NCBI GenBank assembly: GCA_031551455.1
Contig: JAVBNP010000022.1
Span: 1-48,014 of the forward strand
Source of the DNA: JAIRLS01 sp031551455
GTDB lineage: Bacteria > Bacteroidota > Bacteroidia > Bacteroidales > UBA4181
DNA: 48,014 bases
Direction: 5' to 3'
Position numbers and translations under genes: made by a program. Positions 6,584-15,217 of the stretch are shown here, piece after piece (the first letter of the stretch is position 1; the number at the start of each line of letters is the position of its first letter). The notes beneath the pieces were generated by a model. That model ran no database searches. It was not told the DNA's origin and saw only the letters and a program-made list of their open reading frames with translations.

Positions 6584-9037
6584 TTAAAACGCAACGCGTA
6601 CTCCCCAATACCACTGAGCGCCGGTTCTATCCATAAATCCGAACTCTTGCGATTTCGAATTGAAAATATTATTTACGCTCATGAAGATACTGCTGCTTTT
6701 GGCGAATTTGTATGCCACGCGCAAATTCATCAAGAGTTTCGGATCGATATCGAATGTGCCGTATTGGTGAACGTATGTCTGTTTGGAGAAACCATAACCG
6801 GTAGAGGTGATGGTCCATTTATCCGTGGGCAACCAATTCACTTCGAAACCGCCATAAAAAGAAGGAGTGGCAACATTTACACTGTCCACATAATTAGGTT
6901 TCACTTGATTCCACTGCACATCCACTTCGTCATCGGCCCATTCGGAAGCAGGAAAAGTATAAGCTACATCCTTCATGGCTGTCGTTTTGTTACCGGTATA
7001 AGCATCATGATCTTTCAGATCTGTTTTTTGCAATGTTCCGAACAAACGGAAATTCACGTTTTTATTCACCACAACCCCTACTTCGGCCGTTGCACCTATT
7101 TGTCGGCTCGTTTCTTTAATATTTTGGTAGGTATTGTGCTGATAATAGGCATACACCATTTGAGGATTTCCCGATCTGTTCTCATAAGGAGGAGGATATC
7201 CTCCCATCACATTGGTCATTTTAATGCCATCGGCATCCATAGAACTCATATCGCGCAGATAATTATAAAACGTTTCAATATTTACCAAAACATGCTTTCC
7301 TATTTTTTGGCGATAGCCCAATTCAAACATATCCATCAAAGCCAATTTCAGATCTTTGTTTCCTTCGAGACGTGCAGTATACCTGTTTTTCGGATCGGTG
7401 GGAAGTTTGGTTGGATCCTCGGGAGAATGTATATATTGTTGCGTTCCCGGAATAAAAATTTGATCCCTCATCACCAACGTTGCATCAGCCTGTACATCCA
7501 GCATGAACGGGCTGCGGTTGGCACGCGAATATACCGCACGTACGGAACTGTTCTCCTTTATCCGATAATTGGCCACCAATTGCCAAGTGGGATAACCCTT
7601 ATCGGGATCGGCATTTTGTTCGTAGCGGAAAGCGCCCACGAAACGCAATTGTTCGATCGGCTTATAATCCACACGGAGGCTCGGAGCAAACGAACTTAAT
7701 GTTTCTCCCGAATTAAGAAAAACTTGCGTATACGCATCGTCGGACACTTTGGATGTGGAATAGCTGAATCCCGGACGAATGCCCAACGTTTTGTCCAACA
7801 ACTCGAAGTTATAATCCAAATTCACGTTGAATGCGGAAATATCGAATTCGTAACCCGGGCTTCCCATCGAAAGATTTTCATAGCCCCACATATAATTGGT
7901 TTGCAGGTTAAATCCAAACACGGAAGCCCTCAAATCGGCATATTGCGTTTCGACCTTACGGGTGGTGTGTGCCACAAATCCCATATCGGTATTGGACGAA
8001 ATGGCGGTTGAGCGTTGCGTGCCCGCTGCCAAGCCGATGCTGATATTTTGGTTCGGATCGTAAAACACGTGACCGTTAAAAGTGTATGCGTCCAAGGCAA
8101 TGGTCGGATCTTCGTACATGGCGTCGGGATTCATTCCCACAAGGCTGACGGAATCGACGGGATAATATCCGCTTTCGGGAAGATTCGGTGTTTGATTCGG
8201 ATCCTTCCACAAATACACATCTTCTTGTGTACGATCGCGATAATTGTAACTTCCGGACAATCTGAATTTCAACTTGTCGTTTGCACCGAAGGAGACTGCC
8301 AGATTTTGTGTTCCGGATGTTCCCAATAACGACGGTATCTCGCCGAAACGATTGCCCGACTGTATCTGAGCGTCTACCGAAGGTTTTTTGGAATCGACTT
8401 TTTTGGTAATGATGTTAATAACACCGGTTACGGCATTGGGGCCGTATAAGGCGCTTGCCGGACCGCGAACCACCTCGATGCGATCCACGTCGTTCAGCCC
8501 GACGGGCAGCGATTCCCAAAAGGTACCGCCCGTAGCGTAATTATACACGGGGCGACCGTCGATCATTACCAACGTAAGGGTATTTTCGGAAAAGATGGTT
8601 ACTTGCCCGTACGGAATATTGTCATTACCGCGGATATGAATATCGTAATTGCCGCCGGTTTTTTCGCGTACGATCACTCCGGGAATCAATCGCATGGCCT
8701 CGGGGATCGAAAGTACGCCCGCACGGGCAATATCTTCAGCCGTCAATACCGATGTGGACAGCGGCGTATCGAAGAAACTTTCGCTCGATTTGGAAGCGAT
8801 GGAAACGTCTTTATTCAAAACCATATTGAATAAATCGTCGATGGAAACGCCGACGATATCGGCCAATCGCATTAATTCGTCCAACGGTAAATCGGCCAGT
8901 TGGTCGTAACTCATGGCCAGCACGTCTTCCTTGGTCATTTTATCGATCGGCTTTTGCGCAAAACCGCCGACGGTATTTAATATAGAGAACAGCAGGATAA
9001 TTCCCGATATCTTTCGAATGGTTTGAAACAAATTCAT
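6584..9037 (-). CDS. TonB-dependent outer-membrane receptor (copy 2)
   Basis: An 817-residue paralogue of the receptor at 3472-5904 with the same architecture: signal peptide 1-28, short N-terminal region 30-90, plug about 85-215 (RGNDNIPYGQVTIF, RIEVVRGPASALYGPNAVTGVINIIT), then a barrel ending NIFNSKSQEFGFMDRTGAQWYWGVRVAF with a terminal Phe. The N-terminal 210 residues are about 93 percent the same as copy 1 by direct comparison, and so are the last strands. The middle of the barrel, where extracellular loops lie, differs in length and sequence, for example about residues 300-320 and 500-720. That pattern suggests two receptors sharing the same periplasmic machinery but recognising different ligands. 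It follows yfiR copy 2 by 26 bases and has its own terminator. The substrate is unknown. Confidence 0.93.
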   Translation of the reverse strand: MNLFQTIRKISGIILLFSILNTVGGFAQKPIDKMTKEDVLAMSYDQLADLPLDELMRLADIVGVSIDDLFNMVLNKDVSIASKSSESFFDTPLSTSVLTAEDIARAGVLSIPEAMRLIPGVIVREKTGGNYDIHIRGNDNIPYGQVTIFSENTLTLVMIDGRPVYNYATGGTFWESLPVGLNDVDRIEVVRGPASALYGPNAVTGVINIITKKVDSKKPSVDAQIQSGNRFGEIPSLLGTSGTQNLAVSFGANDKLKFRLSGSYNYRDRTQEDVYLWKDPNQTPNLPESGYYPVDSVSLVGMNPDAMYEDPTIALDAYTFNGHVFYDPNQNISIGLAAGTQRSTAISSNTDMGFVAHTTRKVETQYADLRASVFGFNLQTNYMWGYENLSMGSPGYEFDISAFNVNLDYNFELLDKTLGIRPGFSYSTSKVSDDAYTQVFLNSGETLSSFAPSLRVDYKPIEQLRFVGAFRYEQNADPDKGYPTWQLVANYRIKENSSVRAVYSRANRSPFMLDVQADATLVMRDQIFIPGTQQYIHSPEDPTKLPTDPKNRYTARLEGNKDLKLALMDMFELGYRQKIGKHVLVNIETFYNYLRDMSSMDADGIKMTNVMGGYPPPYENRSGNPQMVYAYYQHNTYQNIKETSRQIGATAEVGVVVNKNVNFRLFGTLQKTDLKDHDAYTGNKTTAMKDVAYTFPASEWADDEVDVQWNQVKPNYVDSVNVATPSFYGGFEVNWLPTDKWTITSTGYGFSKQTYVHQYGTFDIDPKLLMNLRVAYKFAKSSSIFMSVNNIFNSKSQEFGFMDRTGAQWYWGVRVAF

Positions 9038-9063
9038 GTTGATAAATATATGTAGATGATTAA

Positions 9064-9570
9064 TTAAATAACGATACCTAAATTAGCCAGTGCACCGGAC
9101 ATTTGCAATCCCTGTTTTTGGAAGCGTGCCTTGTTGATTTCGAAATTGAGCTTTCCGCCCACCGTTACGTAGTTGATGCATGCGCCCTGTTGCGCCAATC
9201 CGTCCTTGTCGGTGACCAACAGAATCGGTTTTCCTTCCGTTTTCGACAGTACCGCTCCGAAATCGCCGCTTTTTCCCGCGGGAAGGTACAGAATATGACA
9301 TTTGTCGATGGCGCCGACGTTATCCACTTTCTTGATAACGATGCTTTGTTGTCCCACCTTTTTGCTGGCGGCTACTTTTTGTAATTCTCCTATCACGGGC
9401 GAGTCGCCGAGCACCGCGATAACAAAGTCGCCTTGCCGCATATCCGCGGGCCATTCCACATTTTTGGTGAAATTGTACATAAACAAGGCCTTAAACATTT
9501 CGTTCTGTGCCAACGCGTTCACCAAGGAACACGTAAGAAATAACGACATGATCAGAAAAACTTTCCTCAT
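9064..9570 (-). CDS. YfiR-family (DUF4154) periplasmic protein, copy 2
   Basis: 168 residues, same family and length as copy 1. The signal peptide (MRKVFLIMSLFL...VNALA) is unrelated in detail to that of copy 1. From QNEMFKALF to the C-terminal GALANLGIVI all 147 residues are identical to copy 1. The DNA is not identical: near the 3' end the minus-strand codons are GGT and CTG here against GGA and TTG in copy 1, and more such silent changes occur throughout. So protein sequence is conserved while silent sites drift. It is the first gene of a two-gene operon with TonB-receptor copy 2. I see no exact TAnnTTTG box upstream. What it senses is unknown. Confidence 0.9.
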   Translation of the reverse strand: MRKVFLIMSLFLTCSLVNALAQNEMFKALFMYNFTKNVEWPADMRQGDFVIAVLGDSPVIGELQKVAASKKVGQQSIVIKKVDNVGAIDKCHILYLPAGKSGDFGAVLSKTEGKPILLVTDKDGLAQQGACINYVTVGGKLNFEINKARFQKQGLQMSGALANLGIVI

Positions 9571-9895
9571 TATTTATTGTTTTAAATTGTTTCCGTCATT
9601 ATACGCAGCAAAACAATATTTGTTGCGTATTTGTTTAATTTCGGCAACTCTCACGGGATGATTTTGCTCGGTTGCAACATCATAAACGATTGATGTTTTT
9701 GACGGAAAAATTCGACGTCGCCTCGGATAAATTCGGTTACGGGCGACAAACGGACGAATTTGCGGCAAGCGGTTAAATTATTCGAAATGCCGGATATGCC
9801 GGCTGTAATTTAAATTTTTATCTTTGTCGAATATTGTTGCAAGCGACGGTGTTCGATCGATTCTATTGCTTGCAATGTGGTTATATCCGCAGAAA
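9571..9895. other. intergenic region between divergent yfiR copy 2 and mlaE
   Basis: 325 bases with no convincing gene. The small minus-strand ORF near 9574-9768 is rich in Arg and looks like a shadow. The region contains the mlaE -7 box at 9819-9826 and a repeated GCCGG at 9799-9800 and nearby bases (GCCGGATATGCCGGC-like) without clear meaning. Confidence 0.5.
9819..9826 (+). promoter_or_regulatory. Bacteroidota -7 box (TATCTTTG) upstream of mlaE
   Basis: TATCTTTG matches TAnnTTTG. It covers the TTG at 9824 that would be the longest-ORF start, so translation must begin downstream, most likely at the ATG at 9896 where similarity to MlaE proteins begins. Confidence 0.45.
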
Positions 9896-10636
9896 ATGAA
9901 GTTATTATACCATTTGGGACGGTATTATTTGTTGGTGGGAAAAGCTTTTTCGAAACCCGAAAAGGCTTCGATCTATTATCGAAGAGTACTCAAAGAAATC
10001 GAATTGCTCGGCATCAATTCGCTCGGTATTGTGGCGTTGGTGTCCGTTTTTATCGGAGCGGTCATTACCATGCAAACCGCTTACAACATCGAAAATCCGT
10101 TTATTCCGCGATATTTGATCGGCCTTACCGCCCGCGATACCATGTTGCTCGAATTTGCTTCGACCATGATCGCATTAATACTTGCCGGAAAAGTCGGATC
10201 AAGCATTTCGTCCGAAATCGGAACCATGCGCGTAACCGAGCAGATCGATGCCTTGGAAATCATGGGCGTCAATTCGGCTTGTTATCTCATCTTGCCGAAA
10301 ATTATCGCCAACGTTTTCTTTTTTCCGATACTGACTATTTTGAGCATGGTTATCGGTGTATGGGGCGGGTGGCTGATTTGCGTTATGTTGAACATCGTTA
10401 CACCCGAAGAATATGTTTACGGGATACGCTATGCGTTTATTCCGTATTATGTCACGTATTCCTGCATTAAAATGGCGGTTTACGCCTTTATCATAGCTAC
10501 CGTTCCCGCATATCACGGTTATTATGTCGAAGGCGGATCGCTCGAAGTCGGTAAGGCAAGTACTCGTGCGGTGGTTTATTGCAGTATTTTGATTCTTTCG
10601 TTCGATTTAATCATCACGCAAATGTTACTGTCATGA
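9896..10636 (+). CDS. mlaE: MlaE-family ABC transporter permease
   Basis: About 246 residues, the standard MlaE/YrbE length. The protein begins MKLLYHLGRYYLLVGKAFSKPEK, an interfacial helix, then has the family core: LGINSLGIVALVSVFIGAVITMQTAYNIE, LEFASTMIALILAGKVGSSISSEIGTMRVTEQIDALEIMGVNS and YLILPKIIANVFFFPIL, with further transmembrane helices to the end. MlaE is the inner-membrane permease of the Mla phospholipid transport complex that maintains outer-membrane asymmetry. Its stop overlaps the mlaF start (ATGA at 10633-10636), so the two are coupled. The ATG at 9896 is chosen over the upstream TTG because of the promoter position and family alignment. The MlaD-like subunit is not next to it in this window. 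Confidence 0.9.
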   Translation: MKLLYHLGRYYLLVGKAFSKPEKASIYYRRVLKEIELLGINSLGIVALVSVFIGAVITMQTAYNIENPFIPRYLIGLTARDTMLLEFASTMIALILAGKVGSSISSEIGTMRVTEQIDALEIMGVNSACYLILPKIIANVFFFPILTILSMVIGVWGGWLICVMLNIVTPEEYVYGIRYAFIPYYVTYSCIKMAVYAFIIATVPAYHGYYVEGGSLEVGKASTRAVVYCSILILSFDLIITQMLLS

Positions 10637-11400
10637 TCGAAGTAAAAGACATAACGGTACAATTCGGCAGCAAAACGGTCCTCGACCACGTGTCGACGGT
10701 GTTTGACAGAGGTCAAACTAATTTGGTCATCGGGCGAAGCGGATCGGGTAAAACCGTTTTGTTAAAGTCCATTATCGGTTTGGTGGAGGTCAACGAGGGT
10801 GAAATCATTTATGATGATGTGGTTTTCAACAAACTCAATTTTTCGGATCAAAAGGAGATACGGAAACAAATCGGCATGATTTTTCAGGGAAGCGCCTTGT
10901 TCGATTCGTCGAACGTGGAAAAAAACGTGATGTTCCCGTTGGATATGTTTACCGACATGACTATTGCCGAAAAACGCGACCGGGTGAATTTTTGTCTTCA
11001 GCGGGTAAATTTGGAGAATGTCAACAAATTATCGCCGTCGGAGTTGAGCGGCGGGATGAAGAAACGGGTGGCCATTGCCCGTGCCATTGCGCTTAATCCG
11101 AAATATCTTTTGTGCGACGAACCCAATTCGGGGCTCGATCCGCAAACGTCCATCGTTATCGACAACCTTATCAAGGAGCTGACCGAAGAGTATAACATGA
11201 CGACCATCATTAATACCCACGATATGAATTCGGTGCTCGAAATCGGCGCCAAAGTGACCTTTATTTACGAAGGACGCATCGAGTGGGAAGGAACTAAAGA
11301 CGATATCCTGCATTCGCACAACAAACATTTGGATGATTTCGTTTTTGCTTCGGAATTGGGAAAAAAAATTAAAGCTGCAGCACAACGTTCGGAAAACTAA
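10633..11400 (+). CDS. mlaF: MlaF-family ABC transporter ATPase
   Basis: 255 residues from the ATG at 10633. It is a complete nucleotide-binding domain: Walker A GRSGSGKT (34-41), Q-loop Gln85 in MIFQGSALFDS, signature LSGGM (138-142), Walker B YLLCDEP (158-164), D-loop SGLDP, and switch His196 in NTHDMNS. The QGSALFDS and SGGMKKRVAIARA patterns and the PLDMFTDMT segment are typical of MlaF/Ttg2A. It powers lipid movement with MlaE, whose gene overlaps by four bases. The longer ORF start upstream lies inside mlaE and is not used. Confidence 0.92.
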   Translation: MIEVKDITVQFGSKTVLDHVSTVFDRGQTNLVIGRSGSGKTVLLKSIIGLVEVNEGEIIYDDVVFNKLNFSDQKEIRKQIGMIFQGSALFDSSNVEKNVMFPLDMFTDMTIAEKRDRVNFCLQRVNLENVNKLSPSELSGGMKKRVAIARAIALNPKYLLCDEPNSGLDPQTSIVIDNLIKELTEEYNMTTIINTHDMNSVLEIGAKVTFIYEGRIEWEGTKDDILHSHNKHLDDFVFASELGKKIKAAAQRSEN

Positions 11401-11447
11401 ATCCCCGAGAGATTCATCTATACATCGGAAGAGTTGTCCGCAATGGA

Positions 11448-12365
11448 TCAGAACATCTTCCACTTGAAGAAACGCAACTTGCTTTTTATATAAGTCGTGT
11501 TGATCGGAACGTTGTACGAAACCCATATTTCGTGCGATCCGTTGTTGTAAGTGCTTAAGTTGTCGATACCGTAATCGAAGGAATAAGCAATTCGCAAACC
11601 TTTGTAAACGGTGATTCCCAATGCTATGCCCAATGTCCCGGGCGTTTGGTATATCATGGTAACGCGAATGTTATTGTTGTACCGGAAAGCCGCGCTTACT
11701 GCATACGTATTTAGCTTTTGCGAATTGTGCCAAGTGAATCCGGGAATGAAATCCCAATATTTATTCATCGGTACTTTGGCGCGAGTGTATGCATATATGT
11801 TTCGTGAAGGTCGAAGCAGGTTCTCGTCTTCGTTTGCGTAAATGATATGGGTTACCGAAGTCCCAACCTCGAAATATCGGGTGTTGAATTCGAGCCCGAA
11901 ATCAAAATCGGGCGATACTTTTGATTCTTTGACTTTAGTGATTGCTTCATCGTTATTATCCATCGCAAAAAAATCCGATCCGTCATACGTATTGTTCAAT
12001 ATTCCCATTCCAAGTCCCAACGATAAAAAAGCTTTTTCTTCGAAAGGAATAAAATAAGCATAATCGATTTTGAGATTTTGGGTTCTTTGAGGTCCGAATT
12101 TGTCGTTTAACCACATCAGTCCAAACCCCGAACGTATTTCTTTAACAAATCCGCTGCCGCACAATACTTGCGTTGTCGGCCCGGGAAATCCCACCCATTG
12201 TTGCCTTAATCCCAATGCGACATCTATGTCGCCGCCTTTTCCGGCAGCGGCGGGATTAATTATTTCGCGATGTTCGGTTTGTTGCAAAAACATCGGATCG
12301 CTTTGAGCGAGTGAGACAGAAATCGCACCAAAAACAAAAAAAGATATGATGAACAATATTCTCAT
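11448..12365 (-). CDS. PorP/SprF-family type IX secretion outer-membrane protein
   Basis: 305 residues with a signal peptide (1-20, SVSLAQ) and a beta-barrel predicted by alternating aromatic strands. The opening SDPMFLQQTEHREIINPAAAGKGGDIDVALGLRQQWVGFPGPTTQ is the PorP/SprF signature, followed by GFGLMWLNDKFGPQRTQNLKIDYAYFIP. Family members help export or anchor specific T9SS cargo at the outer membrane, especially cargo with type B C-termini. It follows the type B cargo gene by 10 bases on the same strand, the usual cargo-SprF pairing. It converges on mlaF with 47 bases between and no obvious terminator there. Confidence 0.92.
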   Translation of the reverse strand: MRILFIISFFVFGAISVSLAQSDPMFLQQTEHREIINPAAAGKGGDIDVALGLRQQWVGFPGPTTQVLCGSGFVKEIRSGFGLMWLNDKFGPQRTQNLKIDYAYFIPFEEKAFLSLGLGMGILNNTYDGSDFFAMDNNDEAITKVKESKVSPDFDFGLEFNTRYFEVGTSVTHIIYANEDENLLRPSRNIYAYTRAKVPMNKYWDFIPGFTWHNSQKLNTYAVSAAFRYNNNIRVTMIYQTPGTLGIALGITVYKGLRIAYSFDYGIDNLSTYNNGSHEIWVSYNVPINTTYIKSKLRFFKWKMF

Positions 12366-12375
12366 GCTTTCCGTG

Positions 12376-14994
12376 TCACAACTTTAAGGTTACGGTACCT
12401 TTATATACCCTTTGTTCTCCATTAACCATGGTTCGTTTGACGACATACAAATAGGTGCCCTGCGGAGCGATTTTTCCTTTATAGGTACCGTCCCATCCTT
12501 CGATGCCTTTGTACAATAATTCACCGGATCGACTAAAGACCATTAAATCGTAACCTTCCAGAAAAATTTCGTTTTTACCGTCTCGATTGGGTGTAAATAC
12601 ATTCGGCAACTTTTTGCCATCCACGTTTATCGTCAATTGGTCTTGAACGACGCAATAGTTAACATCGGTGGCAAATACTTGAACAATGTACACGCCCAAC
12701 TCCGCCGTAAAGGCAATTTGATCGTTCAACCCGGCTTCTTGCACTACTTCGTGGTTGAGCAAAAACTTATAACCGGCAAAACCGGATGTTGCTTTTACCA
12801 CCACTTCGTTTCCTTCAAGAATTTCATCTTGTCGACCATCGTATGCGAGTTTCACCGGTTCGGCTTCCAATACGGTGATCACGACGCTTTTAGTCAGTGA
12901 AGTAATCCCGTCATCGACTTTCAATTCGTAATTGGTCGTTGTCAACGGATAATCTTCCAATACGGGTTTTGTCCACGGACGCGGACTCCACGTGTAAATG
13001 TATTTTTCGGTGCCTCCGCTGACGACGGGAGTTATGGTAACCGGTTCGCCCGGACATATTTCGTAAGACGAGACTCTCAATGCTACATCCAATGCGCGAT
13101 AGGGATGCCGTACGACCACTTTGAATTCGCAAATCGTCACATTGTTGGCCGTATCGGCTATGGCATACCTTACGATGGTTTCGCCCAAAGGAAATACCGA
13201 GCCGGAAGCAAGTCCCGATTCGCGCGTGATTTTTACCACATCACAATTGTCGGTGTAACTTAAACTGTAAGTGGCAACAGCAGAAGTGACTTCCGGATCG
13301 ACCACGATTTCGATATCATCGGGACAAGTGCCTTTCGGAAACTCCTTATCAACCACCGTAATGGTTTGCGTTGCCTTTTCTTTATTGCCCACCGTATCCC
13401 TTGCCCACCAAACGATCGTCATGCTTCCCAATTGATACATTGTCGGAGCGGTCGGATCGGTGTAAACTCTCAACCGATTGGCAGGGGTACAATTATCGCG
13501 TACTTCGGGAGTTCCCGTTTGAACGTTCGTTGCATAACACACTCCGTCGTTGGTCGAAACGATGACATCCGGCGGAGCGGTAATTTCCGGCGGCGTAACG
13601 TCTCCCACATTCACCATCAAGGGTTTGGGATAAATACTTTCGCAAAATCCCGTATATTCAAGTGTTATGTAATACGGCGTGGTCACTGTTAACTCATCGG
13701 TTAGATACGTGTCTCCCGTGTGCAGCAAAATACTTTTTTGACTGTCCTCGTACCACCTGAAAACAGGATTGGGTACACTTGCAAATGCCTGTAATGTTAC
13801 TCGACTATACGGACACTGATTCGGGATTTCGGGAACCTGAATTAATTGTTGGTCGGCACGATCTTTTACTTCTACGGTTATTTCTACTTTCGGACTTTCG
13901 CATTTATTCGGTTCGGTTTGCGTCACGTAATATAGTTGCGTTCCCGGGATATTTGTATTGATTTGCGGAGCTCCCGGCAACAGTTGCCCCGAACCGTTAT
14001 ACCATTTAAGCGAAACCCCGGTGGCCGATAAGGTAATGCCCGGTTCGTTGAGGCAATACGAAAGACTTGTCGTTGTGACGGGAATATCGGATATCGGAGT
14101 TACCTTGACGGTTGCTTCGGCACGATACCCTTCGCATGATACGGCCGAATATACCACCGTTTGCGATACCCACCAAGTTTGTGTTCCGTCCGTATTCGTA
14201 TCGGGAGTCGGCGGGACAGGAGAACCCGTGCCGCCCGTTTTTTGCGTATACCAAGTAGCCGGATTATTTTCTCCGATCGACAAAGGAACGGCAGTTTCGC
14301 CATGACAATAATCTCTCGTGTTTACCGTTGGCGGCGGCGGCGTTTCATACACGCTGATTGTTCGGTAAATGGAATTTGTTCCGCAACCGTTCGTAACGAA
14401 AAATTCCAATTTGGCTCCGTTCTTAGTACTGTCGACATAAATGTTCAACGTACGACTGTCACTGCCTACGGCGGCTCCCGACAATTTCCATGCATATGTT
14501 CCCGTCGAAACAAGAGGACTGCCGTTGTCGTTAATATAGGATGCCTGCACGGTTGCGGTGAGCGTTGATTTGTTGCACACCCCGTGGATGTCCATATTGT
14601 TGATGGAAGGAATGTCGGTGATCGTTAACGTCGCTTTTGTTGAAGTTTCCGTTTTGCTGGTACCCGATTTAACGACACGAACCACGCAATAATATTGTGC
14701 CGCTTCGTTGGCCGAATAACTCGGACTGTTGCTCCCGGGTATTGACCGAACTTGATCACCTTTTTGCTGATACCATTGATAAACACGTTGGTATGAAGCG
14801 TCCATGTAGGTGGCATCGAGCTTTACGCTGAACGAGGCTGCGTTTTCCGATCGGCAAATGGTAGTGTCTCGGGGTTGTTGAATGATAATGGATTGCGCAT
14901 TTGCAAATGAAACCGCAACAAACAGGAAACCCCATGCGAATACGATTCGCTTGAGGCAAAAGAACAATAAATATGATCGGTTGTTGCTAATCAT
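12376..14994 (-). CDS. T9SS type B cargo: Ig-like and HYR domains with gliding-motility C-terminal domain
   Basis: About 872 residues from the ATG at 14992-14994, which gives a normal signal peptide (MISNNRSYLLFFCLKRIVFAW...SFANAQ). Several Ig-like repeats follow, each with strand pairs such as VYQWYQQKG and KWYNGSGQ. Two HYR domains lie at about 467-549 (PPEITAPPDVIVS) and 550-630 (CPDDIEIVV), then an Ig/PKD-like domain (GTEKYIYTWSP). The last 77 residues are the type B sorting domain: LPNVFTPNRDGKNEIF, MVFSRSGELLYKGIEGWDGTYKGK and GTYLYVVKRTMVNGEQRVYKGTVTLKL. Such proteins are secreted by the type IX system and act in adhesion or motility; the ligand is unknown. Its PorP/SprF partner is 10 bases downstream. 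The longer start at 15063 would put extra residues before the signal peptide and is not used. Confidence 0.92.
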   Translation of the reverse strand: MISNNRSYLLFFCLKRIVFAWGFLFVAVSFANAQSIIIQQPRDTTICRSENAASFSVKLDATYMDASYQRVYQWYQQKGDQVRSIPGSNSPSYSANEAAQYYCVVRVVKSGTSKTETSTKATLTITDIPSINNMDIHGVCNKSTLTATVQASYINDNGSPLVSTGTYAWKLSGAAVGSDSRTLNIYVDSTKNGAKLEFFVTNGCGTNSIYRTISVYETPPPPTVNTRDYCHGETAVPLSIGENNPATWYTQKTGGTGSPVPPTPDTNTDGTQTWWVSQTVVYSAVSCEGYRAEATVKVTPISDIPVTTTSLSYCLNEPGITLSATGVSLKWYNGSGQLLPGAPQINTNIPGTQLYYVTQTEPNKCESPKVEITVEVKDRADQQLIQVPEIPNQCPYSRVTLQAFASVPNPVFRWYEDSQKSILLHTGDTYLTDELTVTTPYYITLEYTGFCESIYPKPLMVNVGDVTPPEITAPPDVIVSTNDGVCYATNVQTGTPEVRDNCTPANRLRVYTDPTAPTMYQLGSMTIVWWARDTVGNKEKATQTITVVDKEFPKGTCPDDIEIVVDPEVTSAVATYSLSYTDNCDVVKITRESGLASGSVFPLGETIVRYAIADTANNVTICEFKVVVRHPYRALDVALRVSSYEICPGEPVTITPVVSGGTEKYIYTWSPRPWTKPVLEDYPLTTTNYELKVDDGITSLTKSVVITVLEAEPVKLAYDGRQDEILEGNEVVVKATSGFAGYKFLLNHEVVQEAGLNDQIAFTAELGVYIVQVFATDVNYCVVQDQLTINVDGKKLPNVFTPNRDGKNEIFLEGYDLMVFSRSGELLYKGIEGWDGTYKGKIAPQGTYLYVVKRTMVNGEQRVYKGTVTLKL

Positions 14995-15217
14995 TTTACA
15001 ATCAACAATGAGAATTGGTTTGTTGTCCGATTTTTGTCGCAAAAAAGTTAACCGAATCCTCATTCCTTTTATCGTTATACGAAAAAAAGTCGATTTTGTT
15101 ACACACTTTTGGCATGATGTTCGCTAAATTAAAACATAAGTTTCACGATATTGTTAATCATTCGGTCGGGAAAATTTATTACTCGGTTATTTATAACATG
15201 ATTTTATTGTAAAATAA

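Larger units (their letters stand above)
3472..9570 (-). repeat. tandem duplication of a YfiR / TonB-receptor operon
   Basis: Unit A is 3472-6435 and unit B is 6584-9570, both yfiR then receptor on the minus strand with 24 and 26 bases between the genes. The yfiR genes and the 5' quarter of the receptor genes are very similar at DNA level; receptor barrels have diverged. Unit B ends in a clear intrinsic terminator before unit A begins. Confidence 0.85.

Noticed and set aside
6647..7699. 350-residue plus-strand ORF opposite TonB-receptor copy 2
   Set aside because: It is antisense to a real gene, rich in Ile, His, Phe and Arg with no recognisable motif, and arises from codon bias of the opposite strand.
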